64,000 bases of DNA from Collinsella aerofaciens (GCF_028206995.1 NZ_JAQLFL010000008.1:69546-133545), one strand, 5' to 3'; shown: positions 8,340 through 16,846, counted from the stretch's first letter. Made by a program: numbers and translations. Notes: generated from the letters alone by a model not told the origin.

Positions 8340-9401
8340 ATGGAGAGGATACTCGGCGTTAATCTCTCTGGCTGGTTTATTCCCGAGCCTTGGGTGACCC
8401 CGTCGCTATACGCGGCGACCGGTGCATCCAACGCGGCCGAGCTGCAGGAGGCCATGGGCACCGCCGCCTATAACGAGCGCATGCGCCGTCATTACGAGAC
8501 GTTTGTGAGCGAGGACGATTTCCGTCGCATGGCGCAGATCGGCCTCAACGCCGTGCGCCTGCCGGTGCCTTGGTATGCCTTTGGCTCACAGGAGTCCGAT
8601 GCCTCCTACATCTCGGTTGTCGATTACATCGACCGCGCGATTGAGTGGGCTGCCAAGTACAACATTCGCGTGCTGCTTGACCTGGCGACTGTGCCCGGTG
8701 GCCAGGGCGATTCCAACGATTCGCCCGCCACGCCGGAGGCTGTTGCCGAGTGGCATTCGTCCACCAACGGTCGTCATGTCGCACTCGACGTGCTCGAGCG
8801 CTTGGCCGATCGCTACGGCGAGGCCGAGAGCCTGCTGGGTATTGAGCTGCTGGATACGCCGCAGATGAGTGTCCGCAAGAGCCTCTTCACCATGACGGAT
8901 GGCATTCCTGCTCACTACCTGCGCAATTTCTATCGCGATGCTTACGAGCTCGTCCGTTCGTATATGCCCGAGGATAAGATCGTCGTTTTCTCGTCGTCGG
9001 GGCATCCCAGCGAGTGGAAGCATTTTATGCGCGGCGCCAAGTACAAGAACGTCTACATGGACCTTCACCTGTACCATTACCGCGACGAGCATGCGCTCGA
9101 CATCACGAGCCCCCGCGGGCTGACGACGGCGATTTCGCGTAACAAGCGCGAGCTTAAAGAAGCGATTTCAACTGGGTTCCCCGTGCTGGTGGGCGAATGG
9201 TCGGGCGCGGCGATCTTTGCCAACTCGTCGGTTACGCCCGAGGGCCGCAATGCCTACGAGCGCGTGTTTATCGCCAATCAGCTGGCTTCGTTTGCGCCGG
9301 CTGCCGGTTGGTTCTTCCAAACGTGGAAGACCGAGAAGCGCATTGCAGCATGGGACGCCCGCGCGGCGCTCGGCACGCTCGAGCGCGGCATGATTGAATA
9401 G
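8340..9401 (+). CDS. Glycoside hydrolase family 5-like protein with altered acid/base motif
   Basis: 353-aa cytoplasmic (no signal peptide) TIM-barrel protein resembling GH5 exo-beta-1,3-glucanases. It starts MERILGVNLSGWFIPEPWVTPSL and contains GLNAVRLPVPWYAFG. The segment where GH5 enzymes have the NEP acid/base motif reads GIELLDTPQM, so the catalytic Glu is replaced by Thr173. The strand-7 nucleophile motif VGEWSG (Glu286) is kept. Activity as a normal retaining hydrolase is therefore doubtful. ATG 8340 is preceded by GAAGGGGG. It ends 6 bp before rsmI; co-transcription is likely but the link is not obviously functional. Confidence 0.82.
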   Translation: MERILGVNLSGWFIPEPWVTPSLYAATGASNAAELQEAMGTAAYNERMRRHYETFVSEDDFRRMAQIGLNAVRLPVPWYAFGSQESDASYISVVDYIDRAIEWAAKYNIRVLLDLATVPGGQGDSNDSPATPEAVAEWHSSTNGRHVALDVLERLADRYGEAESLLGIELLDTPQMSVRKSLFTMTDGIPAHYLRNFYRDAYELVRSYMPEDKIVVFSSSGHPSEWKHFMRGAKYKNVYMDLHLYHYRDEHALDITSPRGLTTAISRNKRELKEAISTGFPVLVGEWSGAAIFANSSVTPEGRNAYERVFIANQLASFAPAAGWFFQTWKTEKRIAAWDARAALGTLERGMIE

Positions 9402-9407
9402 GTTGAT

Positions 9408-10286
9408 ATGACGCAAAACAGCGCCCATACGGGCAAACTCTATGTGGTCGGCACGCCCATCGGCAACCTGGGCGACCTGTCCCCGCGCGTTGGCGAAGCC
9501 TTTGCCGCTGCCGATGTCATCTGCTGCGAAGACACGCGTGTGACGTCAAAGCTGCTGATGCACCTGGGCATTTCCAAGCCGCTTGTCCGTTGCGACGAGA
9601 ATGTGATCGCCAGCCGCGCCGCCGGCCTGGTCGACCGCCTGCTGGCGGGGGAGACCCTCGCCTTTGCCTCGGACGCCGGCATGCCGAGCGTGTCCGATCC
9701 CGGCCAGGCGCTGGTCGAGGCGGCGCGTGAGGCCGATGTGCCCGTCGAAGTTATTCCCGGGCCTTCTGCTTGCGTCACGGCGCTCGTTTCGTCCGGCATT
9801 CCCTGCGAGCATTTCTTCTTCGAAGGCTTTTTGGGTCGCAAGCACGGCGACCGCGTGCGCCGACTGCAGCGTCTTGCCGTGGTGCCCGGCGCACTCATCT
9901 TCTACGAGTCTCCACATCGCATCGTGGCGACGCTCGAGGCCGTGGCGGAGGTCTTTCCCCAACGTGAGGTTGCCGTCTGCCGCGAACTCACCAAGCTGCA
10001 CGAGGAGGTCTTGCGCGGGCCCGCCGCCCAGCTCGCCGAGGAGCTGCGTGCTCGCGGCGAGGTAAAGGGCGAGATTGCGCTGGTCATCGCGCCGCCGAGC
10101 GAAGATGAGGAGGCCGGTATCGTGCCGGTTGGCGCCGCGGCAGCGGATCCCGACGAGGCTCTGCGCGAGGATATCCGCGCCGCGCTCGAGGAGGGAGAGC
10201 CCGCCTCTGCGGTGGCCAAGCGCCTGTCGCAGAAGTACTCGCGCCGTAAGCGCGATGTCTATGCCATGGTGCTCGATATGCAATAG
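9408..10286 (+). CDS. rsmI: 16S rRNA (cytidine-1402-2'-O)-methyltransferase
   Basis: SAM-dependent methyltransferase of the tetrapyrrole-methylase fold that 2'-O-methylates C1402 in the decoding centre of the ribosome. The N-terminal family motif LYVVGTPIGNLGDLSPR, the segment CEDTRVTSKLL, the SAM loop region FASDAGMPSVSDPG and FFEGFLGRK are all present. Length 292 aa is typical. A C-terminal helix (about 240-292, EEGEPASAVAKRLSQKYSRR) is the usual small HTH-like extension. It lies between the GH5-like gene and metG. Confidence 0.95.
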   Translation: MTQNSAHTGKLYVVGTPIGNLGDLSPRVGEAFAAADVICCEDTRVTSKLLMHLGISKPLVRCDENVIASRAAGLVDRLLAGETLAFASDAGMPSVSDPGQALVEAAREADVPVEVIPGPSACVTALVSSGIPCEHFFFEGFLGRKHGDRVRRLQRLAVVPGALIFYESPHRIVATLEAVAEVFPQREVAVCRELTKLHEEVLRGPAAQLAEELRARGEVKGEIALVIAPPSEDEEAGIVPVGAAAADPDEALREDIRAALEEGEPASAVAKRLSQKYSRRKRDVYAMVLDMQ

Positions 10287-10355
10287 ATGGAGGATATCCA
10301 GCCCTTGCGCTAGAATCATCCCCTGTATGCAACGTTTTTCTGGAGGACAAACCCC

Positions 10356-11957
10356 ATGGATCAAAGTAAGCCTTCGTTCTTTATCACGACGCCCATCTAC
10401 TACGTCAACGCCGATCCGCACCTGGGCACGGCTTATTCCACCATCATCGCCGACGTTCAGGCCCGTTATCGTCGCTCCGCCGGCTATAACGTCAAGTTCC
10501 TGACCGGCATGGACGAGCACGGCGAGAAGGTCGCCGAGGCCGCAGCCAAGCACAACATGACGCCGCAGGAGTGGACCGACAGCCAGGCTCCGCACTTCAA
10601 GGAGCTTTGGAGCAAGCTCGAGATCTCCAACGACGACTTCATCCGCACCACCGAGCCGCGCCAGCATCATGCCGTGCAGTACCTGTGGGAGCGCATGAAG
10701 GAGTCCGGCTACCTGTATAAGGGCAGCTACGACGGTTGGTATTGCGTGCCTGACGAGACCTACTTCACCGATACGCAGGTCCAGAAGGGCGACGAGGAGT
10801 ACGGCAGCGTCGGCCAGCACCTGTGCCCCGACTGCCACCGTCCGCTTGAGCGCGTGCAGGAGGAGTCCTACTTCTTTAAGCTTTCCGCTTTCCAGGACAA
10901 GCTGCTCAAGCTTTACGACGAGCACCCCGACTTTGTCGAGCCTGCGTTCCGCATGAACGAGGTACGTAGCTTTGTCGAGGGCGGCCTTAATGACCTTTCC
11001 GTGAGCCGTACGAGCTTTGACTGGGGCATTCAGGTCCCGTTTGACGAGGGTCACGTGACCTACGTGTGGTTCGATGCGCTGCTCAACTATATGACGGCCG
11101 TCGGCTACGGTGTCGACACCGACGAGGCGCGTGCCGAGCTGGCCTATCGCTGGCCCGCGCAGTTCCACATCGTGGGCAAGGACATCATCCGCTTCCACTG
11201 CGTCATTTGGCCCGCCATGCTCATGGCCATCGGCGAGGCCCTGCCCGAGCACGTCTTTGCCCACGGCTTCCTGACCGTGCGCAATGCCGAGACCGGCAAG
11301 GCCGAGAAGATGTCCAAGAGCCGCGGCAACGCCATCGCTCCGCAGGACGTTATCGACATGTTGGGCGTCGAGGGCTATCGCTACTACTTTATGACCGACG
11401 TCGTCCCCGGCACCGACGGTGCCATCAGCTTCGATCGCATGGAGCAGGTCTACAACGCCGATCTGGCCAACAGCTGGGGTAACCTCATTTCTCGCTCGCT
11501 CAACATGAGCGCAAAGTACTTTGACGGCTGCGCCCCGGCTAAACCGGCATCTGCCGACGCGTTCGACAACCCGCTGGCAAAGATTGCCGATGGTCTGGTC
11601 GAGCGCTACATGGCCAAGATGGACGTGCTCGATTACGGCGGAGCCAAGGACGAGGTCATGGAGCTCATCCACGCCGCCAACCACTACATCGAGGACTCCG
11701 AGCCTTGGGCGCTTGCCAAGGACGAGGCCAAGGCTGACGAACTGGCATTTGTGATCTACAACCTGCTCGAGGCCATTCGCATTGCTGCTCACCTGCTGAT
11801 GCCGCTCATGCCCCAGACTTCTGTCGAGGCTCTGCGCCGTCTGTCCTGTGAGGGCGAGGCCGCGAGCGACGACCTCAAGGGCATTTGCACTTGGGGCCTG
11901 CTTGCCGGCGGTCAGCCCGTCGAGAAGGGCGATCCGCTGTTCCCGCGTCTGGCGTAG
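10356..11957 (+). CDS. metG: Methionyl-tRNA synthetase
   Basis: Class I aminoacyl-tRNA synthetase that charges tRNA-Met. The HIGH-type motif is in NADPHLGTAYST near residue 20. The KMSKS loop is in AEKMSKSRGN near 322. A zinc knuckle segment CPDCHRPL lies near 153. The anticodon-binding helical domain occupies about 390-520. At 533 aa it lacks the C-terminal EMAP-like tRNA-binding domain found in many longer bacterial MetRS. GGAGG precedes the ATG by about 10 bases. Confidence 0.97.
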   Translation: MDQSKPSFFITTPIYYVNADPHLGTAYSTIIADVQARYRRSAGYNVKFLTGMDEHGEKVAEAAAKHNMTPQEWTDSQAPHFKELWSKLEISNDDFIRTTEPRQHHAVQYLWERMKESGYLYKGSYDGWYCVPDETYFTDTQVQKGDEEYGSVGQHLCPDCHRPLERVQEESYFFKLSAFQDKLLKLYDEHPDFVEPAFRMNEVRSFVEGGLNDLSVSRTSFDWGIQVPFDEGHVTYVWFDALLNYMTAVGYGVDTDEARAELAYRWPAQFHIVGKDIIRFHCVIWPAMLMAIGEALPEHVFAHGFLTVRNAETGKAEKMSKSRGNAIAPQDVIDMLGVEGYRYYFMTDVVPGTDGAISFDRMEQVYNADLANSWGNLISRSLNMSAKYFDGCAPAKPASADAFDNPLAKIADGLVERYMAKMDVLDYGGAKDEVMELIHAANHYIEDSEPWALAKDEAKADELAFVIYNLLEAIRIAAHLLMPLMPQTSVEALRRLSCEGEAASDDLKGICTWGLLAGGQPVEKGDPLFPRLA

Positions 11958-11999
11958 AGACCGCGCGAGCGCCATATCGGCAATTTGCTGTTTGGATGT

Positions 12000-12035
12000 A
12001 AGGGCATGGCCGCAACGGTCCATGCCCTTTCGTTT
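12000..12035 (+). terminator. Terminator after metG
   Basis: Strong hairpin AAGGGCATGG / CCATGCCCTT (loop CCGCAACGGT can pair further), followed by TTCGTTT. Confidence 0.7.
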
Positions 12036-12067
12036 CAAGACGCCGCCATCATGCTAAGGAGGCAACC

Positions 12068-12928
12068 ATGACAACTTCGCCTTTGGCAAACCCCACGGCA
12101 ACTAGGGAGCTGCTGGAGGAGTTTGGCCTTGCGACCAAGCATCGCCTGGGCCAAAACTTTCTAATCGACAACCATGTGATCGAGCGTATCTGCGAGCTTG
12201 CCGAGCTTGCAGGTGACGAGCGCGTACTCGAGGTGGGTCCGGGTTGCGGTACGTTGACGCTTGCGCTGCTGCAGGAAGCGGCGTGCGTCACGTCGATCGA
12301 AGCAGATCCCGAGCTCGAGCCGGTGCTCGACGCCCACGCCGCCGACTATGCCAACTTCCGCTTTATCATGGGCGACGCGCTCAGGGTGACGCCGGAGCAG
12401 ATTGAGCAGGCTGCGGGCGGTGAGCCGACGGTGTTTGTCGCGAACCTGCCCTATAACGTGGCGGCGACGATCATCCTGCAGTTCTTCCAGACGATGCCGG
12501 CGCTCAAGCGTGCCGTCGTCATGGTGCAAAAGGAGGTTGCCGATCGCATTGCCGCAGTGCCGGGCAACAAGACCTATGGCGGCTATACGGCAAAGCTCGG
12601 CCTGTATGCGCAGGTGACGGGTCGCTTTGAGGTGCCGCCGCGTTGCTTTATGCCGGCGCCGCACGTGGACTCGGCTGTCGTGCGTATCGACCGTGTTGGC
12701 GGCGTGGTGCCCGAAGGACTCGATCGCGACTTTGTGGCTCGCGTGATTGACGCCGCATTTGCTCAGCGTCGCAAGACCATCCGTAATTCCATGAGCGCCA
12801 ACGGCTTTGCCAAGGACGTGCTCGATGCCGCCTTTGAGGCTTGCGGTATCGCGCCCACTACGCGCGCCGAGACGCTTGATGTTGCCGACTTTGTCCGCCT
12901 GGCCCAGGAGCTAATCCATGATGCCTAA
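12068..12928 (+). CDS. rsmA: 16S rRNA dimethyladenosine transferase
   Basis: KsgA/RsmA dimethylates A1518 and A1519 in helix 45 of 16S rRNA. It has the N-terminal LGQNFLID motif, SAM site LEVGPGCGTLTLALL, and catalytic NLPYNVAAT (the N-L-P-Y motif of N6-adenine methylases). The C-terminal helical domain contains FAQRRKTIRNSM. AAGGAGGC precedes the ATG. 286 aa is the expected size. It overlaps the downstream TatD gene by 11 bp. Confidence 0.96.
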   Translation: MTTSPLANPTATRELLEEFGLATKHRLGQNFLIDNHVIERICELAELAGDERVLEVGPGCGTLTLALLQEAACVTSIEADPELEPVLDAHAADYANFRFIMGDALRVTPEQIEQAAGGEPTVFVANLPYNVAATIILQFFQTMPALKRAVVMVQKEVADRIAAVPGNKTYGGYTAKLGLYAQVTGRFEVPPRCFMPAPHVDSAVVRIDRVGGVVPEGLDRDFVARVIDAAFAQRRKTIRNSMSANGFAKDVLDAAFEACGIAPTTRAETLDVADFVRLAQELIHDA

Positions 12929-13835
12929 TGCCGAACGCGTGACGTTTACCAAGAAAAAGAAGACGGTCGCCTGCCCCGTGCCCTTGGCACCGCTTGCCGA
13001 TACGCATGCGCATCTGCTTTCGTTTTGGGGCAAAGAAGTGCCCGAGACGCTCGTGCGCGCCAAAGCCGCGGGTGTCGACCTGTTGGTGACGATGTTCGAC
13101 CCCATCGCTGACAAACGCAGCGTGACGGACTATAGCGACTGGCTCGTGCGCGAAATTCTGCCGATGCAGGATATCCCGCAGATCAAGTATCTTGCCGGCG
13201 TGCATCCGTATGGCGCGCCGGACTATACCGACGACGTTCACACACAGGTCGTTGCCGCACTCGATGACCCCTTATGCGCCGGTATTGGCGAAATCGGCCT
13301 GGACTACCACATGGATTACGACGACGACATCGCGCCGGCGCCCCATAGCGTGCAGATTGACTGCATGGCGCGCCAGCTCGAGCTTGCCGTGTGCCGTAAC
13401 GTGCCGGTGGAGCTACATCTGCGCCACGAGGACACGGACCAGGAGCGCACCTCGCACGTGGACGCCTACAACGCGCTTCGTGAGGTGGGCGTGCCCCAGG
13501 CCGGTTGTGTACTGCACTGCTTTGGCGAGGACCGCGCCACGATGGAGCGCTTTGTGGAGCTGGGCTGCTATATCGCCTATGGTGGTGCGGCCACCTTTAA
13601 GCGCAACGATGACGTGCGCGAGGCATTTGCGGCAACCCCACTCGATCGAATTTTGTTCGAGACGGATTGCCCGTATATGGCTCCGGAGCCCATCCGCGGT
13701 CTTGAATGCGAGCCCGCAATGATCTCCATTACGGCAAACGCGCTGGTTAACGACCGTGTCGATCGCACAGGTGAGGACGCCGAAACAATCGCGCAGGCCG
13801 CCTGGGAAAATGCCTGCAAACTTTTTCAAAAATAG
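12918..13835 (+). CDS. TatD family metal-dependent DNase
   Basis: TIM-barrel hydrolase of the TatD family, 3'-5' exonuclease or deoxyribonuclease. Metal ligands are visible in DTHAHLLSF, GEIGLDYHMDY, VELHLRHED, VLHCFGED and ILFETDCPYMAPEPIRG. An N-terminal extension of about 25 residues (basic, TKKKKTVACP) precedes the fold, so an internal start is possible. It overlaps rsmA, a common tatD-rsmA type clustering in Gram-positive bacteria. Confidence 0.9.
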   Translation: MMPNAERVTFTKKKKTVACPVPLAPLADTHAHLLSFWGKEVPETLVRAKAAGVDLLVTMFDPIADKRSVTDYSDWLVREILPMQDIPQIKYLAGVHPYGAPDYTDDVHTQVVAALDDPLCAGIGEIGLDYHMDYDDDIAPAPHSVQIDCMARQLELAVCRNVPVELHLRHEDTDQERTSHVDAYNALREVGVPQAGCVLHCFGEDRATMERFVELGCYIAYGGAATFKRNDDVREAFAATPLDRILFETDCPYMAPEPIRGLECEPAMISITANALVNDRVDRTGEDAETIAQAAWENACKLFQK

Positions 13836-13838
13836 TTC

Positions 13839-13867
13839 TTGCGTTCGCGGTGGCGCTCCGTTATTCT
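13839..13867 (+). promoter_or_regulatory. Promoter of tRNA-Leu
   Basis: TTGCGT at 13839 and TATTCT at 13862, 17 bp apart, 12 bp before the tRNA. Confidence 0.65.
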
Positions 13868-13878
13868 AATTCCTGCAC

Positions 13879-13965
13879 GCGGGCGTGGCGGAATTGGCAG
13901 ACGCGTACGGTTCAGGTCCGTATGGGGGCAACCCCATGAAGGTTCAAGTCCTTTCGCCCGCACCA
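13879..13965 (+). tRNA. tRNA-Leu (CAG)
   Basis: 87 nt including an encoded CCA. Class II tRNA with long variable arm GGGGGCAACCCC. Acceptor GCGGGCG/CGCCCGC, anticodon loop TTCAGGT with anticodon CAG, T-arm GGTTCAAGTCC. Followed by a terminator and then the 190-bp repeat unit. Confidence 0.96.
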
Positions 13966-13976
13966 TTAAATGAAAG

Positions 13977-14003
13977 AGCTCCCAGCAATGGGAGCTTTTT
14001 TTG
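13977..14003 (+). terminator. Terminator after tRNA-Leu
   Basis: AGCTCCC / GGGAGCT hairpin with AGCAAT-type loop and a run of eight T. Confidence 0.85.
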
Positions 14004-14196
14004 TTACGGGCCCATCACAGGGACTTGAACCTGCGAAGGAGCGAGCGTAAAGAAAACGCGGAGCGTTTTTAGCGAGCTGGCGAGGACGCCGGCAGGCGGC
14101 CGAAGCCGGTGCGGATCCGCGAAGCGGATACGCGGACGTCCTTTCGCCCGCACCATTACATGAAAGAGCTCCCAGCAATGGGGGCTTTTTTGATAT
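14004..14196. repeat. tRNA-tail palindromic unit, Leu copy
   Basis: Reverse complement of the tRNA-Leu T-arm (GGGACTTGAACCT, 14020-14032), then three hairpins: AAAACGC-GGA-GCGTTTT, a GCCGG-type stem, and GATCCGC-GAA-GCGGATA. These are followed by a direct copy of the tRNA 3' end and its terminator (14138-14192). That copy matches 13948-14000 almost exactly, 190 bp upstream. No open reading frame of note. Confidence 0.85.
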
Positions 14197-14254
14197 GCAC
14201 GATCTCCTTGGACGGGTATCCTAATGCCAACGTGTGCCTATCAGAGGAGAGACC

Positions 14255-15193
14255 ATGCTGTTTTCCGGTATCATTGCCGCCCTTACCAGCCTTTTGATTC
14301 CCATCATCATCCTGTTGCTGCTGCTTCCCAGCGCCTGCTATGTCGTTGAACAGCAGCATGCCGTGATCATCGAGCGTCTGGGCAAGTTCAACCGCATCGT
14401 CAACGCGGGCTTCCACATGAAAGTGCCCGTGATCGACCGCAAGGCTGCCACGGTGAGTCTGCGCACCATGAAAAACGGTTTTGGTATCGACGTTAAGACT
14501 CAGGACAATGTGACCATCGGCCTCGAGGTCTCGGCTCAATATCACGTGAGCTATGACATGGGTGCTGGCCCGGCAGATTCGGGTATCTACAAGAGCTACT
14601 ACATGCTGCAGGAGCCCGTCGACCAGATGCGCGATTTTATCACCGATGCCCTGCGCTCTTCGATTCCCGTCTACACGCTCGATGAGGTCTTTGCCAAGAA
14701 GGATGACATCGCCAAGGATGTCAACGCTACCGTTTCCGAGCAGATGGCCGCCTACGGCTTCACCCTCGTGTCGACGCTCATCACCAAAATCGCACTGCCG
14801 ACCGAGGTTGAGAACTCCATGAACGACATCAACGCCGCCCAGCGCAAGCGCGCTGCGGCGCAGGAGCTCGCTGAGGCAGACCGCATCAAGCGCGTCACCG
14901 AGGCGACCGCCGAGGCCGAGGCTATGGAAAAGGCGGGCGAGGGCATCGCCAACCAGCGCAAGGCCATCGCGCTGGGTATCAAAGATTCGCTCGAGATCAT
15001 CCAGGAGACGGGTGTCGGCAATGACGAGGCCAACCAACTGTTCATGTTTACGCAGTGGTCCGAGATGATGACGGAGTTTGCTCGCACGGGTAAAACCTCG
15101 ACGGTCGTGCTGCCGAGCGACTTCTCGCAGTCGGCCTCAATGTTCGAACAGATGCTGACCGCCGGCAAAGTTCAAAACGATTCGAAGGAGTAG
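14255..15193 (+). CDS. SPFH/band 7 domain membrane protein (stomatin-like)
   Basis: 312-aa stomatin/prohibitin-family protein. An N-terminal hydrophobic hairpin (about residues 3-30) anchors it; the SPFH domain follows (YVVEQQHAVIIERLGKFNRI, GFHMKVPVIDRKA). After that comes an Ala/Glu-rich coiled coil (about 195-245, AAQRKRAAAQELAEADRIKR). Such proteins form membrane-domain scaffolds and often regulate proteases; no NfeD or protease gene is adjacent here. ATG 14255 has AGAGGAGAG upstream. It is followed after 6 bp by rlmH. Confidence 0.9.
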   Translation: MLFSGIIAALTSLLIPIIILLLLLPSACYVVEQQHAVIIERLGKFNRIVNAGFHMKVPVIDRKAATVSLRTMKNGFGIDVKTQDNVTIGLEVSAQYHVSYDMGAGPADSGIYKSYYMLQEPVDQMRDFITDALRSSIPVYTLDEVFAKKDDIAKDVNATVSEQMAAYGFTLVSTLITKIALPTEVENSMNDINAAQRKRAAAQELAEADRIKRVTEATAEAEAMEKAGEGIANQRKAIALGIKDSLEIIQETGVGNDEANQLFMFTQWSEMMTEFARTGKTSTVVLPSDFSQSASMFEQMLTAGKVQNDSKE

Positions 15194-15199
15194 ACGCGC

Positions 15200-15670
15200 G
15201 TGAAATACACCGTCGTTTGCGTCGGTAAGCTCAAGGAGCGCTTTTGGAAGGACGCGTGCGCTGAGTACACCAAGCGCCTGGGTGCCTATGCCAAGGTCGA
15301 TATCCGCGAGGTGGCCGATATCGACCCGGCCAAGGCGGGCGGTGTGGATGCCGCACGTGACAAGGAGGGGGCGGCGATTCTTGCTGCCTTGCCGTCTCGA
15401 GCGCATGTGATCCTGCTGGCTATCGAGGGCAAGGAGCGTTCGAGTGAGGAGCTCTCGGCGCGGCTCGACGATCTTATGCTGCGTGGTAACAGCGACATCG
15501 CCTTTGTAATCGGCGGATCGGACGGCGTGAGCGATGACGTGCGCGCACGAGTCGACGAGATGCTCAGCTTTGGACGCATTACCTTGCCGCATAACCTGGC
15601 GCGCGTGGTGCTGCTGGAGCAGGTTTACCGTGCCTGCAAGATCAGCCGTGGCGAGCCGTATCACAAATAG
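15200..15670 (+). CDS. rlmH: 23S rRNA (pseudouridine-1915-N3)-methyltransferase
   Basis: SPOUT-class methyltransferase that modifies pseudouridine 1915 in helix 69 of 23S rRNA. Start KYTVVCVGKLKERFWKDAC, knot motif FVIGGSDGVSDDV, and C-terminal LLEQVYRACKISRGEPYHK are family hallmarks. 156 aa is the standard size. GTG start with AAGGAG about 12 bases upstream, just after the SPFH stop. Confidence 0.97.
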   Translation: MKYTVVCVGKLKERFWKDACAEYTKRLGAYAKVDIREVADIDPAKAGGVDAARDKEGAAILAALPSRAHVILLAIEGKERSSEELSARLDDLMLRGNSDIAFVIGGSDGVSDDVRARVDEMLSFGRITLPHNLARVVLLEQVYRACKISRGEPYHK

Positions 15671-15743
15671 GTCGGCAATACGAAACAATGCCGTGGGACA
15701 ATAGCTTTCGTTTTGAAGAGCGTGTCTGAGAGGACTATGAGAT

Positions 15744-16514
15744 ATGAAGATTGGATTTGTCGGTTTTGGCAATATGGCGAGCGCTATGGCCGATGGCTGG
15801 ATCGCTGCCGGTGTAGCTGCGAGCGACATGTGCGCCTGCGCGGGTCGCTACGACGCACTGGTTGAGCGCTGCGAGGCGCGCGGCATGGTCGCCTGCCACG
15901 ATGCCGCCGAGGTTGTCGCCGCATCCGATATCGTGGTCGCTGCGGTCAAACCGTACATGATCGAGAAGGTATTCGCCCCGCTCAAGGATGCTCTTGCCAA
16001 AAAGGTCGTTCTGTCGGTTGCCTGGACCTGGGACAGTGCCAAGTGGGAGCAGGTCCTGCCGGGCGTCGCGCATATCTCGACGGTGCCCAACACACCGGTT
16101 TCGGTGGGCGAGGGCGTCATCGCTTGCGAGAAGGCTTCCACGCTTAGTGATGAGCAGAGCGCCGTGGTGCTTGATCTGCTTGGCAAACTCGGTGCGGTGG
16201 TCGAGCTCGATACGAGCCTGCTGTTTGTGGGCGGCACGGTGGGTGGTTGCGCTCCGGCATTTGTCGCCATGGCAATCGAGGCCCTGGGCGATGCGGCGGT
16301 CAAGCACGGTATCCCGCGTGCCGATGCCTATCGCATTGTGAGCCAGATGGTGTTGGGTACGGCAAAGCTGCAGCTTGCAACTGGCCAGCATCCTGCGGCG
16401 ATGAAGGATGCCGTATGCTCGCCCGGTGGTGCCACCATCAAGGGCGTCGTTGCGCTCGAGGACGCCGGCATGCGCAGCGCCCTGGTCAAGGCAATCGACG
16501 CAACTCTCCAGTAA
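15744..16514 (+). CDS. proC: Pyrroline-5-carboxylate reductase
   Basis: Last step of proline synthesis: NAD(P)H-dependent reduction of 1-pyrroline-5-carboxylate. Rossmann motif MKIGFVGFGNMASAM at the N terminus. The conserved segments VPNTPVSVGEG, FVGGTVGGCAPAFV and the C-terminal SPGGATIKGV dimerisation domain are present. 256 aa, slightly shorter than the usual 260-280. Confidence 0.95.
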   Translation: MKIGFVGFGNMASAMADGWIAAGVAASDMCACAGRYDALVERCEARGMVACHDAAEVVAASDIVVAAVKPYMIEKVFAPLKDALAKKVVLSVAWTWDSAKWEQVLPGVAHISTVPNTPVSVGEGVIACEKASTLSDEQSAVVLDLLGKLGAVVELDTSLLFVGGTVGGCAPAFVAMAIEALGDAAVKHGIPRADAYRIVSQMVLGTAKLQLATGQHPAAMKDAVCSPGGATIKGVVALEDAGMRSALVKAIDATLQ

Positions 16515-16551
16515 AACCGACCAAAAAAAGACGGGTTTGTTTTTGGCAGGT
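16513..16551. repeat. REP-like hairpin, GACCAAAA family (divergent copy)
   Basis: Begins within the proC stop codon: CCGACCAAAAAAAG then TTTTTGGCAGGT. CCAAAA pairs with TTTTTGG. Related copies lie at 16636-16673 and 59403-59440. Confidence 0.6.
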
Positions 16552-16577
16552 ATTTTCTGCGGTTTTGTCCTTTTAGC

Positions 16578-16621
16578 GAAAAGCGCCCCGCAACTGGCTC
16601 AATTCCAGTTGCGGGGCGCTT
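16578..16621 (+). terminator. Terminator after proC (possibly bidirectional)
   Basis: AGCGCCCCGCAACTGG / CCAGTTGCGGGGCGCT, a 16-bp perfect stem with loop CTCAATT, followed by TGCGTTT. The minus-strand side ends in TTTTCG, so it may also serve the small gene on the other strand. Confidence 0.8.
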
Positions 16622-16635
16622 GCGTTTGCCCAGAT

Positions 16636-16673
16636 AAAACAGACCAAAATAAACCTGTCCCTTTTTGGCAGGT
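16636..16673. repeat. REP-like hairpin, GACCAAAA family
   Basis: Contains GACCAAAATAAACCTGTC then CCTTTTTGGCAGGT. It matches 59403-59440 at nearly every position and abuts the stop codon of the small minus-strand gene. Confidence 0.75.
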
Positions 16674-16846
16674 TAGTCCCAGAAGCTGTCTTCCTCATCC
16701 TCGGACTTGGGGCCGCGGTCGACATACATCTTATGGGTACGCTTCTCCATTACAAAGGCAAGAATCGCAAATAACAGGATGCCGCCGGCGAAAAGGATGG
16801 CAAAACCGGTGCGGGTGCCAAACAAAAAGGAAAAAACTGCGTCCAT
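16673..16846 (-). CDS. Small single-pass membrane protein, 57 aa
   Basis: Reading the minus strand from ATG at 16846 gives 57 residues: MDAVFSFLFGTRTGFAILF, then a membrane helix (AGGILLFAILAFVME), a basic KRTHKMY stretch and an acidic tail PKSEDEEDSFWD. AAGAAGG sits about 8 bases before the ATG. Positive residues just after the helix predict a cytoplasmic C terminus. Function unknown. It is divergent from serS, with an upstream region of about 110 bp between them. It is short enough to be missed by a 60-residue cutoff. Confidence 0.75.
   Translation of the reverse strand: MDAVFSFLFGTRTGFAILFAGGILLFAILAFVMEKRTHKMYVDRGPKSEDEEDSFWD

Noticed and set aside
9546-12038. 830-codon minus-strand open frame
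   Set aside because: Lies opposite rsmI and metG. It arises from GC-rich codon use; no ribosome site or protein-like motif.
14004-14196. Second tRNA-Leu gene
   Set aside because: Only the 3' end is copied; no D-arm or anticodon arm.
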